The notes under the pieces are model-generated. The model did not search any database. It was not told where the DNA came from and saw only the letters and a program-made list of their open reading frames with translations. Source: Pinus tabuliformis (lineage: Eukaryota; Streptophyta; Pinopsida; Pinales; Pinaceae). From it: a stretch of 64,000 nucleotides of DNA. Of this stretch, positions 1 through 11,939 are shown piece by piece. Location: NCBI GenBank assembly GCA_031772625.1, contig CM062818.1:1277994277-1278058276 (forward strand), in the 5' to 3' direction. Positions within the stretch are counted from its first letter, which is position 1; every line of letters begins with the position of its first letter. The translations under genes were made by a program, and so were the position numbers.

Positions 1-1172
1 ATACGATAAATCCTAGAGGGTGGAGTATTAATTAGGGCTTAGTGATCTGGTGTGCATTGCAGTAAAACCTAGAGACTAGGAGACAAGGAGATTCCTCATG
101 GTGTAGGTGGAGAAATTCGGTGGCATCCATGCTTGTTTTATGGATTAGTGATCCAGGATGGATTGTGGTAAAACCCAGTTCTATTGATGGGGGGAGAGGT
201 GGTGTAGCCTCGGGAGGCCTTGGTTGAGTTTGGTTTTAAGTCCCACATTCATGCTTGGAGTATAGCACAGGGGTCATTGGCTGAAACAAAGATCTGGTTC
301 AGCTAATATATGGTCAAGTGGTTTGTGGTAGTCCCAAACTTAGTTGGTCATTGCATTCATTAATATGAGGTTATTTTTACTTGTAATTTCAGGAGTATTA
401 TAGTGGTTCATATGTGGATTATATGGTTGTTGTTCCTTGGTATTTTTGTTGTTATTGTGATAGTTGTGAATATGTATTATGATAGTGGTGATGTAATGCT
501 CTGATGATGTTTTTACTTGTAAATGAATGAACAATGTATCTATGACCTAATATATGATAATGTAGGTAATGTGATAAGGAAACAATGCCTCATAGAGAAT
601 CTTAGATTAGTGTGAGACCCCTATGTTTAACTTCGTTGTTAAAGCCTGTAGATTTCATATTTGTGATATGTTTGATGAAATTCTTGCCACGACTAATAGG
701 GGTCCACTCTAGTCCTTATTAATGTTTTTGCAAATGTTTCATTTTTTTATTGTGTAAATTCATTTTTTAATGTGTCATTGAGTTCTCGGTAGTGACCTAG
801 GCTCCGGGCCTGAAAAAGTGGCACAAATCTCGTTGTCAAAGGGACAACACTAGGGAAAAAGTCCCTACAAGCTTCCTTTCCCTTGCTGTGGGAGCTTCTT
901 GAGCCTCCCGGACACACCCTTGTCCATATCGAGGGAGTTTCCATGGGTTTGAAACACTAAAACTTCAGTTGGCCTTTGGGGTTGATCACCTGAGTGGTTG
1001 GGATGGCTCCTGAGAGTTATGTTACTGATGTGGAAGATACGTGATGTGTGTTTCCATCCTTTCCACTTCCTTAAAGTGACTTATGAGGTTGGATCCCATA
1101 ATAGTGGATTCTTGTCGAATGTTTACCCCAGTTGGCTGCTTAATTGGGTAGATGTGGGATGAGGGTGTTACA
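1..1172 (+). repeat. Element A, left (5') LTR, truncated by window edge
   Basis: This stretch matches 57228-58401 along its whole length, in the same order and orientation. Shared landmarks include the 'gcttgttttat/aagg' region, the block around 'aacactagggaaa' and the shared end GTGTTACA. The intact partner LTR is 2141 bp, so roughly the first 970 bp lie before the window. A Met-type primer site follows the end immediately, which identifies this copy as the 5' LTR and sets the element on the plus strand. The two copies differ by many substitutions and small indels, so the element is old. I see no coding sequence here. Confidence 0.85.
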
Positions 1173-1190
1173 TAGTGGTATGAGAGTGGG
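1173..1190 (+). other. Primer binding site of element A
   Basis: The bases TGGTATGAGAGTGGG begin four bases after the LTR end CA. Plant LTR elements primed by initiator Met-tRNA have TGGTATCAGAGC at this place, so this is a slightly mutated copy. A second similar string, TGGTATTAGAGC, occurs at about 1235 but lies too far from the LTR to be the working site. Confidence 0.75.
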
Positions 1191-3699
1191 TTTCATTCCA
1201 TTTGGGTGGTGTCTAGTTTATGTTCTTTTTGGGTGGTATTAGAGCTTAGTTCACCTCTAGGACTAGATGGGCGGTGTGTTGGTTATGCATTCATGTAGGT
1301 TGCATATGTGTTTGTTATGCTTGTAGTCCATGTGCTTGTTTCATTTGCATAGTGTTGATCATGCTTCTAGTGATGTTTCCATGTGAAGGTTGATGATGTT
1401 GTTGTGGGATGTGTCATCATGAGTGTATGGTTGTATATGCATTTGTTTTCCATGTCGGTGCCTATATGTTATTATGCATGCATTTTCATGGTGAAGGTTA
1501 TTGTGCATAAAGTCATTGAATGCAATTAGGTCATCGTGATGATATTGGTATGTTATGATGCTAATGTGTTGGCTGAGATAGAGTAGGAGACGCAAATCAT
1601 TAAAATGAAGTTTCCATAGTGCACTTCGAGGTAAGAGAAAATAACTATACAGGTTTGTATGGTGGGGCATGCAGGTATGATGGTTAATTTTTGTTATAAG
1701 CATTAGGGTTATTGATATGTGTCATTCTATTATTATTATGGTTACATGTATGATAATGCTAGTTTCTTAGTGTAGTCATATGCACATGTGCTAGATAGTC
1801 ATGAATGATAGTAACATGTGGTTGTACGCAATTTTATTATTGTTTGATGATAGTTAACTTGATGATTATGCTATATGTTGTTGATGAGCATGTTATATGT
1901 TAACTTGGTGTTGTTATATGTTAGCTAATGATTAGGGTTATTGCATTAAGATATTGATGTTTCATGTATCATGCTAAATTGATTTTGCCTATGAAAATGG
2001 TTAGGGTTATGACATTCAAGTGTGAGTTAATATGTTTTGATATTATGTCATAATAATATACACTGGATTTGTAGATGTGATTATTTTGTATGAATGATAA
2101 TTGTTTATGCATTTATGATGCGAACACGTTAGCTAGTGACTATTATGGATATCATGACATTATTTATGTTTGAGTTGATATGCCATGAACTTATATCATG
2201 CTAATCTATATTGATTGTGTGGAAAACATATCCTCCCTTGAGATACATTAAGATATGAGTTGGCTTGTGTCATCTACTTGGTGTTTGAGTATTTGGTGTC
2301 TATTATGTTGTCTAGTTGATTTATTTAAGATGGTATGTTTGCAAGTTGGTTGAATGTTTGATCAATTGCATAATATGAGTATGTGTTCAAATTCTCTTGT
2401 TTTAAGATGTCTGTACTAACACAAATGTGTTGAGACAGTTGATATGTACTTGAGTGTAAGTAGGTGATATTTGTAACATTATGTCTAATGACTATGAGTT
2501 GACTATGGATTATGACATGATTGTTAGTCTTAATAAAGATTGATTTCAAATTAGTAGATATGTTGTCTTCATATTTGGAACATGAGGCTGACATGTGTCT
2601 TCAGTTACAAGGTAGTGTGATTGGAACAACAAGGTAATATAATTTGTATATTTTCACGTTTATTTATTCACTGATAGTTATGTGTTATGGAAATATGATA
2701 TAGAGAATTGCATGGCAAAGAAATTGCAATGGAATCTTAAAGAAGGCTCAAGTTGAGCTTTCCCTTGGAAGCACTAGGAACCCATGGGGATTGAGTCACA
2801 GTGTTTGTTGAGAGTCTTATGCTTTCAATACCTTGTCATTTTCTTGTACTTGATTTTTATTTTTGGGATGTCTAGTGCATGATCATACCACATTGTTTGT
2901 GGTGTCATATTATCATCGGTTTTCATGATTTTCTTCTTGTTTGTTCTTATTCTTTCCTTTTATGTTTTGAGGGCCTTGAGAATCAGTTGGGAAAGAAGAA
3001 AGTTTATGGAACTCTGGGAGAGATGTGTGGAACCCAACAGGTAATGAATGACTTGGATAAAGTTGGTGCATGAGTAAACGGAAATTGAAGGAAAGAATAT
3101 GACAACCAGTTGGATTGGTTTGGTCCATTGGGATAATGGATGGTGGTAGAAAAGTCATGGGAAAGGTAATAAGAAAGGTAAATTAAATGGGCTTAAGGTA
3201 ACAGATGCCCTGGCTATCTTGGGAATTGTTGTTTTCAATGTTGTGCATCAATAAAGGGAATTCTCTTAACCTTGACCTTATGATATTTGGTAATTATGTT
3301 GTGATCATGTTTATGCTAATGTTTATATATATGTATGTATGTATGTATTTTTCTGACATGATCATGATTTTTTTATGTTTATGTTTATATGTATATATAT
3401 GTATGTCTACATGTCATTGTCTGATCAGGTCACTAGGAATCGTTCTTGTGGAGGAATGATTGCTTATGTAGGTGAATGGCATGGAGAGATTCCTGGTTCA
3501 TGAGGAATCAAGTGGGAAGAGTAGCCTGACAGATCTCTGAGGTCAGTATCATGTGGATATGAATTGATATTGTGATTATACTATGTATATATTTATGTTA
3601 TGGAGAAGCTAATGTTGAGAGATACATCAACGGAATTAAAACAACCTGATCCGTAACATGCTAGGATAAACATGGATGGCATAGAGACATTGGAAGCGA
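1191..3699 (+). mobile_element. Element A internal region, left part, non-coding
   Basis: About 2.5 kb of T/G-rich sequence lies between the primer site and the GT-rich array. The only open frames are short (under about 115 codons), lie on either strand and contain no gag, protease, reverse transcriptase or integrase motif. I therefore read it as the internal region of a non-autonomous or badly decayed LTR element. Its right half resumes at 54737 after the nested insertion. Confidence 0.6.
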
Positions 3700-4331
3700 G
3701 GTAGCTTGTTAGAGGCAGTGTGGCCTTGGATGTGTAGTGCTACTATTGTGTATATTTTGTGCATATTGTATTCAGTGACTGTACCTATGGTGTTGAGTTC
3801 CTATTGCATATATGGTGTTGTGTTCAACTGCATATGTCATGCTAGGTATATGCGATACTATGTACATGTTGGACATGTAGTGTTGTGTACATATTGTACT
3901 ATGCACATCATGGATATGGAACATTGTGTGCATATGGTGCTATGTACATGTTGTATATGTCGTTATATGTATATATGGTGTTGTGTGCATGTTGTACATG
4001 TGGTACTATGTACATATGGTGTTGCATGCATGATTGTACATGCGGTGTTGTGTGAATGTACTATTGTGTACATGTTTTGCATGTGGTGTTGTGTACATGT
4101 TGTGCATGTGGCACTGTGTACATGTGATGTCGTGCATGTGGTGTTGTGTATGTGTGGTATTGTGTACACATTGTATAGGTGGTGTAATGTACATGTGGCA
4201 CTGTGTAGATGTTGTGAAGGTGGTGTCGTGTACATGTGACGTTGTGTACATGTTGTGAAGGTGATGCTGTGTGTAGGTGGTATTGGTGTACATGTGGTAT
4301 TATGTTCATGTCATACATGTTGTGTTGTGTA
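3700..4331. repeat. GT-rich degenerate minisatellite (left half)
   Basis: The sequence repeats variants of 'gtgttgtgtacatgttgtgcatgtg' style units of about 15-26 bp, with the core TGTACATG recurring every unit. Because stops are rare in such repeats, open frames appear on both strands at once (for example 3706-4239 plus and several minus); their Cys/His/Met/Tyr-rich peptides are by-products of the repeat. The array is cut by element B at 4332 and continues at 54741. Confidence 0.8.
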
Positions 4332-5119
4332 TGTTGTTCTTTGAGATATCCTAAGGTCAATTAGTTATGCCAAAGCATCTATAATGTTTTGTTGTTTTAA
4401 ATAATTGGATGTCCAGTGAACTATTTATAAACAGGCGCTTTAAACTTAGATAGTTTCTTAATAAAAGAAAAGGTTGTTCTTTATATGCACATGGTTATTT
4501 TTATTTTTGTGGGATGGATAAGTAGAATATGGAGAAGTATAACTGATTTAATATTCAAACTGAGTATTTAACCATTTATAAGCAGAAATTAAGAAAACAA
4601 TGTTTTCTTAATCAACAGAATATAGCCAGACTATCACAAAGATCTAGTGCAATTTATTCTCAAAGAGGAATTTACAATAACAAATAGTTCTGTAACTTTA
4701 TCTCTTATTTAAATTAGAACTTCATAGAGGATCCAAAATTAAAATATAATTCAATTAAATTTTAGATTGGATGACTCCAAAAGACATGATTTATATGAAG
4801 AAGACAATGAATTAACGAGATGATAAACAACTCACTAAGAGACAAACCATATGAGGCAAATCCAGAATATTTTATTATCTCAAAATGCTCCAGCTTAATA
4901 CAAATCTACTTGATAACTTGTTCAAGGGTTCAACCCTGAATACTTCGACAAGAATGAAGTATTCAAGCAAAATTACAAAAATAGTACAATTAATGCCTGA
5001 GTGACTTGGAATTCTATTATTAACTTAGAACTAATAGAAAAGAAGTAATTCGATCAAAAGGAATGAATTTCAATATCTAGCCCTGCTTTCAAGGAGAACA
5101 GTTGTTCAGTGGTCACTAT

Positions 5120-8100
5120 TTGGGTGTTGCACTGGTGAAGTTGACCTGTCTTTTAGCCCTGAAATTCACACAACTTATCCCTTCATCTGGAATAAAAATC
5201 TTTGTTACCTTGTAGTAGATCTCATCTACCTCAGTATACCGAGAAAAATTGGGTTTTACCACAAAAATGTGTTTTATCTAATGTTGGATAAAACTTATGT
5301 TGCTAATAGCTTCGTAAAAAGCTCTGCCTATCATAGAATCTTTAATGTTCGAAGACTTAGCTATATCCTTGGAAATGTCCTAAAGATTCTTCATGTAGTC
5401 TTCTCTAGTCATTAATTTGTCATTGATTACAAATATGAAAGGTATACCTTTCTTCTTCAATGCATCAATTCCAGTGAAAAACCTATTAACTGCTACATGC
5501 AGAGTGTGAAAATTCTCTATCAGTTGTACAAATAAGTTCTTCTTTGTTATAACTTTATTTGCCTCCAGAATAGTTTCTTTTCTGTCATCCGCTCCTAGAT
5601 CATCCATCTCATATCTATTTTTGGAATTGAGGAACTTTATGTTGTTGCTGGCTATAGTAGGAATTTGTCCCAATTGAGCATTGATAGTAGAAATAGTTTT
5701 GTTAGCTTTCTCCATCAACTCCTTCTACTCGAATATAAGCTGGATACATGGCCATATTTCATATATTTCTTCAATGATATTATTCCAGATGATTTCTTTA
5801 ACTTGACCGAGTGTATAGCTAATAGAAGACTCAACTGTTGACTTCTTCCATGCCTCTATCTGATTTTGAGCTCTCTATAGCTTTGCTGCATGAAAACTCT
5901 CAGTCTTCTTTTGATGATCTTATAGAAATTTCACTTGATCCTGCAACTTTTTGATCTCTTCAGTTTGGAGAGACATTTTTTGTACTGCATTTAAAATACT
6001 AATCTATAGCATCCCCTATACTTGTTATAGAAATATGGTTGTAGGAATGACTGTAATAGGGAGTGCTTGCAAAGGGACAATAACTATTTTGAGAGCTTTC
6101 TCCTTCTCTTTAATCAAATTTTCCATCTCTGTCTCCATTTGCTTCAGTTGTGCACTCTTCTCCATCATGAGCTTCATCATATCTGCCTTTTTTTTCTTTG
6201 CCTCTTCAATATCCTTGACTAGAGGATCTTCTGTAGATGGCAATTTTAACTGCTTCCTTAATGCTTATATGTCTAAATTATTTTTCTTTATAAGCTCGTC
6301 TACATCATTGATGTTTGAAGGGTCATAACCCACTTTGATCACCAAGTCCTCCATAGTTTTAATACTGGTGCCTTTGGCAAGTGCAGAGACCTTCTCCATG
6401 TTCAGCTGTGATTGGACATTTACTAATGTAACCTGTAGTTTAGACAAACTCATAGCAGTGTTAGTGACAGTTGAAAATAGCATTTCTCCAGTTTGGTTAT
6501 ACATCTCCATTTGGTCAATGGGATGTATAACTTTTACATCAAACTCAAAAGATGTGTTCTTATAGTCTGGTGCTACCTTGGGCTGGGGAACCTGTGCCTG
6601 GAGGAATGCCATTTTCATTATCCCTTTCTCTGAATCAAAGGCTAATAGCAGCCTGCTTTTAGCACCAAAATTCTCATTCCAGAACTGGTTTTAGGTGTTA
6701 ATCTTCAAGGCCTCATTCCTAACTTTTATCTCCTTAAAAATGTCCATCATACTTTTCTCTATGTCCCATGAAGTAGATGTGTTGGGCTACATAATTTACT
6801 TTTGCTCTTGTGAAGTCATGGAAATGGTGGGAGACTGTGTGGTATGATCACCCACTAATGAGGAAACAAGTGGTTCATTAGTGGTGATAATGGTCTCCTG
6901 CTCTGAGTCCTTGCTGAGGCTTAGTTTGGAACTAAGCTTGGCCTTCTTCCTATACATAATTTTGAATCCCTCACTAAAAATTTCAGTCCCTGAAGGGGAC
7001 TCTTCTTCTCTGCTTCTCTTAGCTATTTTCTCCTGCATGGTAGGAGTTTGTACTGTAGAGGATGAAACCAACTGCTCTTCTACCTCTTGTAGGGTATTCT
7101 CAACCCATTCTAGCTAGTTTTTGTACTTCTCTATCTCCGGTTTGGATGTGTGAAAATAAGGAGTAGATTTGGTTTCTACTCTTAATTTGGAAATGATTCC
7201 TAATGGATCATATGACCAGGTAAATCTTAGCCTAAACTGCATTTCCTTTAGTAGCTTGTCTACTTCTTCCGCTGCTGCTCTTATGTTGCAAATGGAAGGC
7301 CCAATCTGTGTTTTTGTCTTGAACAAGGGCTTCTTCTTGGCAGCAACAAAGCTGATGTCATCAATATCTAGCGTCTACCTTATGTACTCTAGAGAAAAAA
7401 TCCTCATTGGGAGGAATTTAGGCAACTTGTAAGGTGCAAGCTCAAACCCAAATATTCTCAATTCTGTATAGTTTTGGTAAAGGTGCCAATCCCTTGTCTG
7501 AACTTGGTCTAATAGTTGCACCTTTCTAATTTCCTCACTGTAATTTGGTTCTATCCTGCTACCTAAGAGACCAATTACTGGATGCACAAACATCTCTATG
7601 TACTATTTATATGTGTATTCTTTCTGTTCCTTCATCACGAGCATAGTCTAAAAGATGTCTAATTGTTGGTTTTCTTTTTCATCCAACTTTTTCAAAGCAA
7701 GGTTGATGTTGTCTCCCTAAAGTATAATAACATATAAACTAATACAAAAGAATACTTGAATACCTCCTCAGTTGGGAATTTGATAAGCTGCTGATGAATT
7801 AACTTTGCAAGAAATTCACTAAAGCTAAATATGATGGAGGGCTTAGAATTAGCAGAGAAAATGGACAGAAATCCTATGATGGCCTCATCTACCCACTGAT
7901 CAGAGTAGTAGCCAAGGAAGTAGGAGACAAATGTGATGATTTGTTTGGCTATCTCAGGGAAAATAGAGGAGGTATAGGGAGGATTTTTCTTTGGTAATGG
8001 GGCATCCTGTGTCAAGAACAACTCAAGAGTTTTGGCCCTCTTGGCAAAGTCTAATTTCTGGTATAACTCAACAAGTGCTTCATAGGAAAAGGGGGTGGAA

Positions 8101-8470
8101 TTCTCTATTGTGGGGGCTTGCATCATCTGGTCTATGGCCTGAGGAGTAATAGTAAAGAGAATTTATCCAGTGGGGGTAATGATGGCCCTTTGGCTTGGAA
8201 AATAAGATGCATGGCACTTCCTAACAAAATCTTCAGTGTTGTGGGTACGAGGAAAAATATAGTGGGGTAAATTGGACTCCCACAGTTGAATGTCATTGGA
8301 TTTGTCAATGTATTTTTCCTCAAGCCAAAAATACATCTCAAAGAGGTACAATTCGCAGAGATTTTCATGGATATTGAGGTCTCTGTCAGAGAAAGGATGT
8401 GAAGAAAATCAATGGGAGGATAAATCGTAGGATTGACATGCTCTTCTATTCCTTTGTCTTTTGGAGGCAT
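5120..8470 (-). pseudogene. LTR-embedded ORF of element B (about 1,100 codons, decayed)
   Basis: A long minus-strand frame opens with Met at 8470 (MPPKDKG) and can be followed to about 5120, almost the whole LTR. The N-terminal third has recurring aromatic/charged blocks such as DIQLWESNLPHYIFPRTHN and FVRKCHASY; the part at about 6025-6240 is Lys/Glu/Met-rich and looks like a coiled coil (MMEKSAQLKQMETEMENL). Damage seen: a frameshift between about 8410 and 8350, another between 7692 and 7593, and stops at 8163, 7692, 7375, 6265, 6025 and 5380, mostly where the other LTR copy or the frame suggests a sense codon. From 7593 to 5380 the frame is unchanged. I do not recognise the family; no transmembrane or signal peptide is evident. 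It could be an accessory retrotransposon protein. Confidence 0.7.
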
Positions 8471-8693
8471 CTTTGGGTAAGGATAAGGAAAATAGGGAAA
8501 ATCGGTTTGGAGGTTTCAATACATAGAGAGAAGTTAGGTTTTGGGGGACGAAACAGAGGTAGTAGGCTAGAAACAAGTTAGCAAACAGTGTTGCTGGTGG
8601 GTGAAAACATTGGAGTTTAGCCCAGTGAACCTGTAACAAAGCAATACAGTGACAATGAATGAATTCAGTAACCTGTAAACAAGTGACATAGAA

Positions 8694-8702
8694 GTTTATA
8701 TA
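8694..8702 (-). promoter_or_regulatory. TATA box of element B 3' LTR
   Basis: On the minus strand the string TATATAAAC lies about 225 nt upstream of the Met that opens the LTR-embedded ORF and about 940 nt from the U3 end of the LTR. The other LTR has GTTATATAAC at the equivalent position (53801-53810). The position suggests that an LTR transcript would begin with the embedded ORF. Confidence 0.55.
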
Positions 8703-9666
8703 ATAGTGTGGCTTTTCCGTTGAAGATGGCACGGGTCCATTGGATTAATAGCTAAACCATTTACTACTTAATGGCGTAATTGTGGACAAAGCGAATGTAA
8801 TTGGTGGAGCTAATGGACGAATATCGTGGTGGAAGGTGAATGCCAGGAGCGCAACAGGTAGGAGAGTGGTATCAGAAGTTAGGGAAACAAATTTTCAGAA
8901 AGGGGGGGGAAGTGGTTAGCAGTTTCGCCCGAGAGGGTTCGGAAAAGCCATAGTGTTGACACGTAGGGGCAGGGGCGGTTTGGAATACGGCATTTTGGAC
9001 CCCCCCCACCCCTCGACAGTAAAGTTCAAATGGTGGGGAGGGTTAGAAATGCCATGTGGGATGTCGAATCTTGGGAGATGGAAGGCGATGTAGTGAGATG
9101 TGGCAAAGATTTAAAATTACTTGATGGGACACCCAATGGGGCTAGCAGGAATTAATTTGTCACCTGAGTGGAACATTTGCAATGTATGAGGGGGTTAATA
9201 AACTTAGGAATAGGTGGGTGGAGGGTAATATGAGAGGACAGGAACTTTGCGGTTTTGAAAACTTATGGATAGAGAATTAATACAAAAATTAATTGATATA
9301 TAAAACCTTAGAGAAAAACCTTTACTCCTTTGCCTTTTCTTTTGCAAATGAAAATAACATTTGATTTTTTTACTCCTGGCACATTTTGTCTAGCAGCCTG
9401 TGCGTTTATAAAAATAGAAAATGAAGGCACTCTTTTCCTTTTGCTTCCCTAACATTTTATTTTCCTTTTTCCTTATTTGTTTGGGGTAGCTAACACTTAA
9501 CATTTTATTGATATGGATTCCTATAAAAAATTAAATTGGCCTAACATTTTAACTTTTCTTTCTTTTGCATCCATATCATAACTTAACATTTTAAAATTAA
9601 TTTTAACTAATATACTAACTTATCAAAACCAAATGATGTTACAACATCGACTCCAGCTGGCGCTGC

Positions 9667-9674
9667 TTCCCCCC
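9667..9674 (-). other. Candidate polypurine tract of element B
   Basis: On the minus strand GGGGGGAA is the only strong purine run close to the 3' LTR. It lies 23 bases before the LTR start rather than touching it, so either intervening bases were gained or the true tract has decayed. Confidence 0.35.
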
Positions 9675-9813
9675 ATATGATGCAGAGAACAAGAAGATCC
9701 AAGTGCATTCTCCTGGGTCTATGGAGTCTTTGCTGAAACAAATAATCACTTTCAAATTAGAAAAAAAAAAAACTCTCTGGATATTTACAGGTGATGAATG
9801 AATGGAAGAAAAA

Positions 9814-11051
9814 TTAATACTGAATGTAATGTTTCAAGTATTTCCCATTGACTGTCAATGAGGAATACTCTCCTTGTAGATTCTGTAGGATGAATGTATT
9901 GTTCCCTTTGACTTCTGCAATTCTAAATGGACCAAACAAAAGGTTTTCAAATTTTTCATGCTTTCCTTTATCTTCTCTCCTTCTATCCCACCTAAAAACT
10001 AGGTCACCTTTCTTGAAATTTCTTCCTCTAGCATTTTTGTTGAACAATTCTTTCATCTTGTTTTGGTATTTCCTTAGCTTGTACTGAATTTCATCCATGT
10101 CTTCACTCAACTCAATAATTTGATTAATCCTTCTTGAGAAATCATATTTTTCTTCATAGGATTGTTGAAGTAATCTCATAACAGGTAAAGCTAAATGAGT
10201 AGGAAGAACTACTTCCTTGCCATAAACTAACTCGAAAGGAGACTTTCTATTGATATCTTAGGAGAAACTCTGTTTTCCAAAATTGCATGGATTAGATGGT
10301 TGTCCCAACTCTTTTTATGGTCTTCAAGAGTCTTCTTAATGACCTTAAGTAAGGTCTTGTTGGAAGAATCTGTTAGGCCATTACCCTGTGTATAGTATGG
10401 TGTAGAATGGTGTAATGGGTTTGAAAATTTTTGACAGAACTCAATCATATTAACACTGTTGAAAGTTGTTGCATTATCTATAACAATCTATTTAGGAAAT
10501 CCAAATATTGATAGGATGTTTTCTTGAAGAAATTTAATCACAATAGTATCAATTGCATTTTTAACAAGTATGGCTTCTACCCACTTAGTAAAATAGTCTA
10601 TGGCAGCTAAAATCCATCTATGTTGATTACTTCATTGTGGATGAATTTCCCCTATAAAGTCCAACCCCAATTGTAGAAAAGGAGCATGAACCAATACTGG
10701 AACCAAAGGAAGAGCTGACAATATTTGTTTTCCTGCAAATAATTGGCATGGTATGCAACTCCTTACTCTTGCTCCAACTTTCATAAAACGTTTCGGCCAA
10801 TAAAAACCTGCTTTTAAAATTTTGTAGGTTGTTGCTCTCTAGGCATAGTGTCCACCACAAAACCCTGCATGAAACTGATCTATAATCCCCTGTATTTCAT
10901 TTCTATTTAAACAAAGAAGAAGGATATTAAAAGGGTCTTTCCAGTATATATTAGCATTGATAATGCAGTATTTTACTGCTTTAAGCTTAAAGGCTTTGCA
11001 CTGCTTCAAGTTAAGATTATTTGGACATTGAAAATACCTAAGAAACTGCAC
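9814..11051 (-). pseudogene. Element B integrase
   Basis: The integrase inserts retroelement cDNA into the genome. On the minus strand the HHCC-type region is recognisable near 10840-10900 (FHAGFCGGHYA), followed by a catalytic core with GLDFIGEI, VIDNATTF and GNGLTDSSNK. The first two catalytic Asp are present; the Glu of the DDE triad reads as Asp (GLTDSSN). The C-terminal domain at 9814-10179 is well kept (KKGDLVFRWDRR, GPFRIAEVKGNNTF, VNGKYLKHY). There are stops in the core and a frameshift between 10448 and 10179, and another frameshift separates this part from RNase H. It is clearly non-functional. Confidence 0.88.
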
Positions 11052-11089
11052 AATATTAGAGTACCAATGAGAGAGTAGATATTTTTGAT

Positions 11090-11713
11090 CTATGTGAATA
11101 ACAATGGCTTGATATGAAGTTCTTGTGGTTTCTCCCCTTCTATGAGAGGAGGAGGTTCATGTGGATTCTCCTCAGATATTAAGGAAGGTCCTTGTGGATT
11201 CTCCCATGATGAAATTCGAGAAACTATATTTATCCCCAATACTTTGCAGTTGAACTCAGCTAACAATTTTTCCAGGCCTTGGCCTTTTACTAGCTTTGTG
11301 GTCTTAATTTCAAGGTCAAATTCAAGGATTTTTGCAATCCATCTCCTGCTTCTTCCATCAATATCAGGCTCGGTCAAAACAATTTTAACAGCATGATTAG
11401 GAACATAAGCTGTAATGTGTGAATGTAGGACATAGGTTCTAAAGGCTTTGAGGGTTTGAATTAAGGAACAAGCTTGTTTTTCAATAATACCATACCTAAG
11501 TTCAACATCCCTCATAACTTTGGAAAGGAAGGCTATAGGCTGGTCATCACCATTTGTTTTCTTTTGTAAATGTACAACAGCTAAGGTCGTCTTGGATGTG
11601 AAAGAAAATATGCTAAAAGGTGAAGAATAATCAGAGATAGATAATGTAGGGGCCTCAGATATAGCATTTTTGATTTGATCAAAAGCATATCTAACAAAAA
11701 CTATCCATTTCAC
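11090..11713 (-). pseudogene. Element B gypsy-type RNase H, catalytically degenerate
   Basis: This domain follows reverse transcriptase in the same frame. It has the typical features AFDQIKNAISEAPTL, QPIAFLSKVMRDVELRY, RSRRWIAKILEFDLEI and KLVKGQGLEKLLAEFN. Where gypsy RNases H have the Asp of an F-x-DAS motif, this copy reads FSFTSKTT, so the first catalytic Asp is missing and no single-base decay explains it. Elements that gain an archaeal-type RNase H are known to let the original domain degenerate, and B has such a second domain at 13040-13430. Confidence 0.82.
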
Positions 11714-11939
11714 TTCATTTTTTTTTTCTTTAGCATATCAGTTATATCCTTAACTATCTCCGCATAATTAGGGATGAACCTTCTTTAAAAAAATAATATT
11801 TCCAAGGAATGTTTGTATCTCTTTCTTATTCCTTGGTAGAGATAGGGTTTGAGTAGCTTAAACTCTCTTTGGGTCAATTATAACTCCGTCCTTGGAGATT
11901 ATATGCCCTATTAATTTCCCTTCCCTTAAAGAAAGTAAA

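Larger units (their letters stand above)
4332..9643 (-). repeat. Element B 3' LTR (5312 bp), complete copy
   Basis: Bases 4332-4950 match 16155-16778, bases 6054-7467 match 16779-18169, and bases 7973-9643 match 53080-54736. The two stretches absent from the other copy (about 4951-6053 and 7468-7972) are deletions there. On the minus strand the LTR begins TGTAACATCA and ends with CAACA. A TATA-like box and a very long reading frame lie inside it. An LTR of this size that encodes a protein is unusual. Confidence 0.85.

Noticed and set aside
747-944. Short minus-strand frame in the left LTR of element A
   Set aside because: The matching region of the right LTR does not preserve it and there is no recognisable domain.
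1230-1250. Second Met-type primer-like string TGGTATTAGAGC
   Set aside because: It is about 60 bp away from the LTR end; the site at 1176 is the one in the right position.
3706-4360. Open frames of up to 177 codons on both strands with Cys/His/Tyr-rich products
   Set aside because: They lie in the GT-rich minisatellite, overlap on opposite strands, and have repeat-derived composition only.
5951-7432. Plus-strand frames of 70-125 codons with hydrophobic segments
   Set aside because: They are shadows of the minus-strand LTR-embedded ORF; only the minus-strand reading is shared by both LTR copies.
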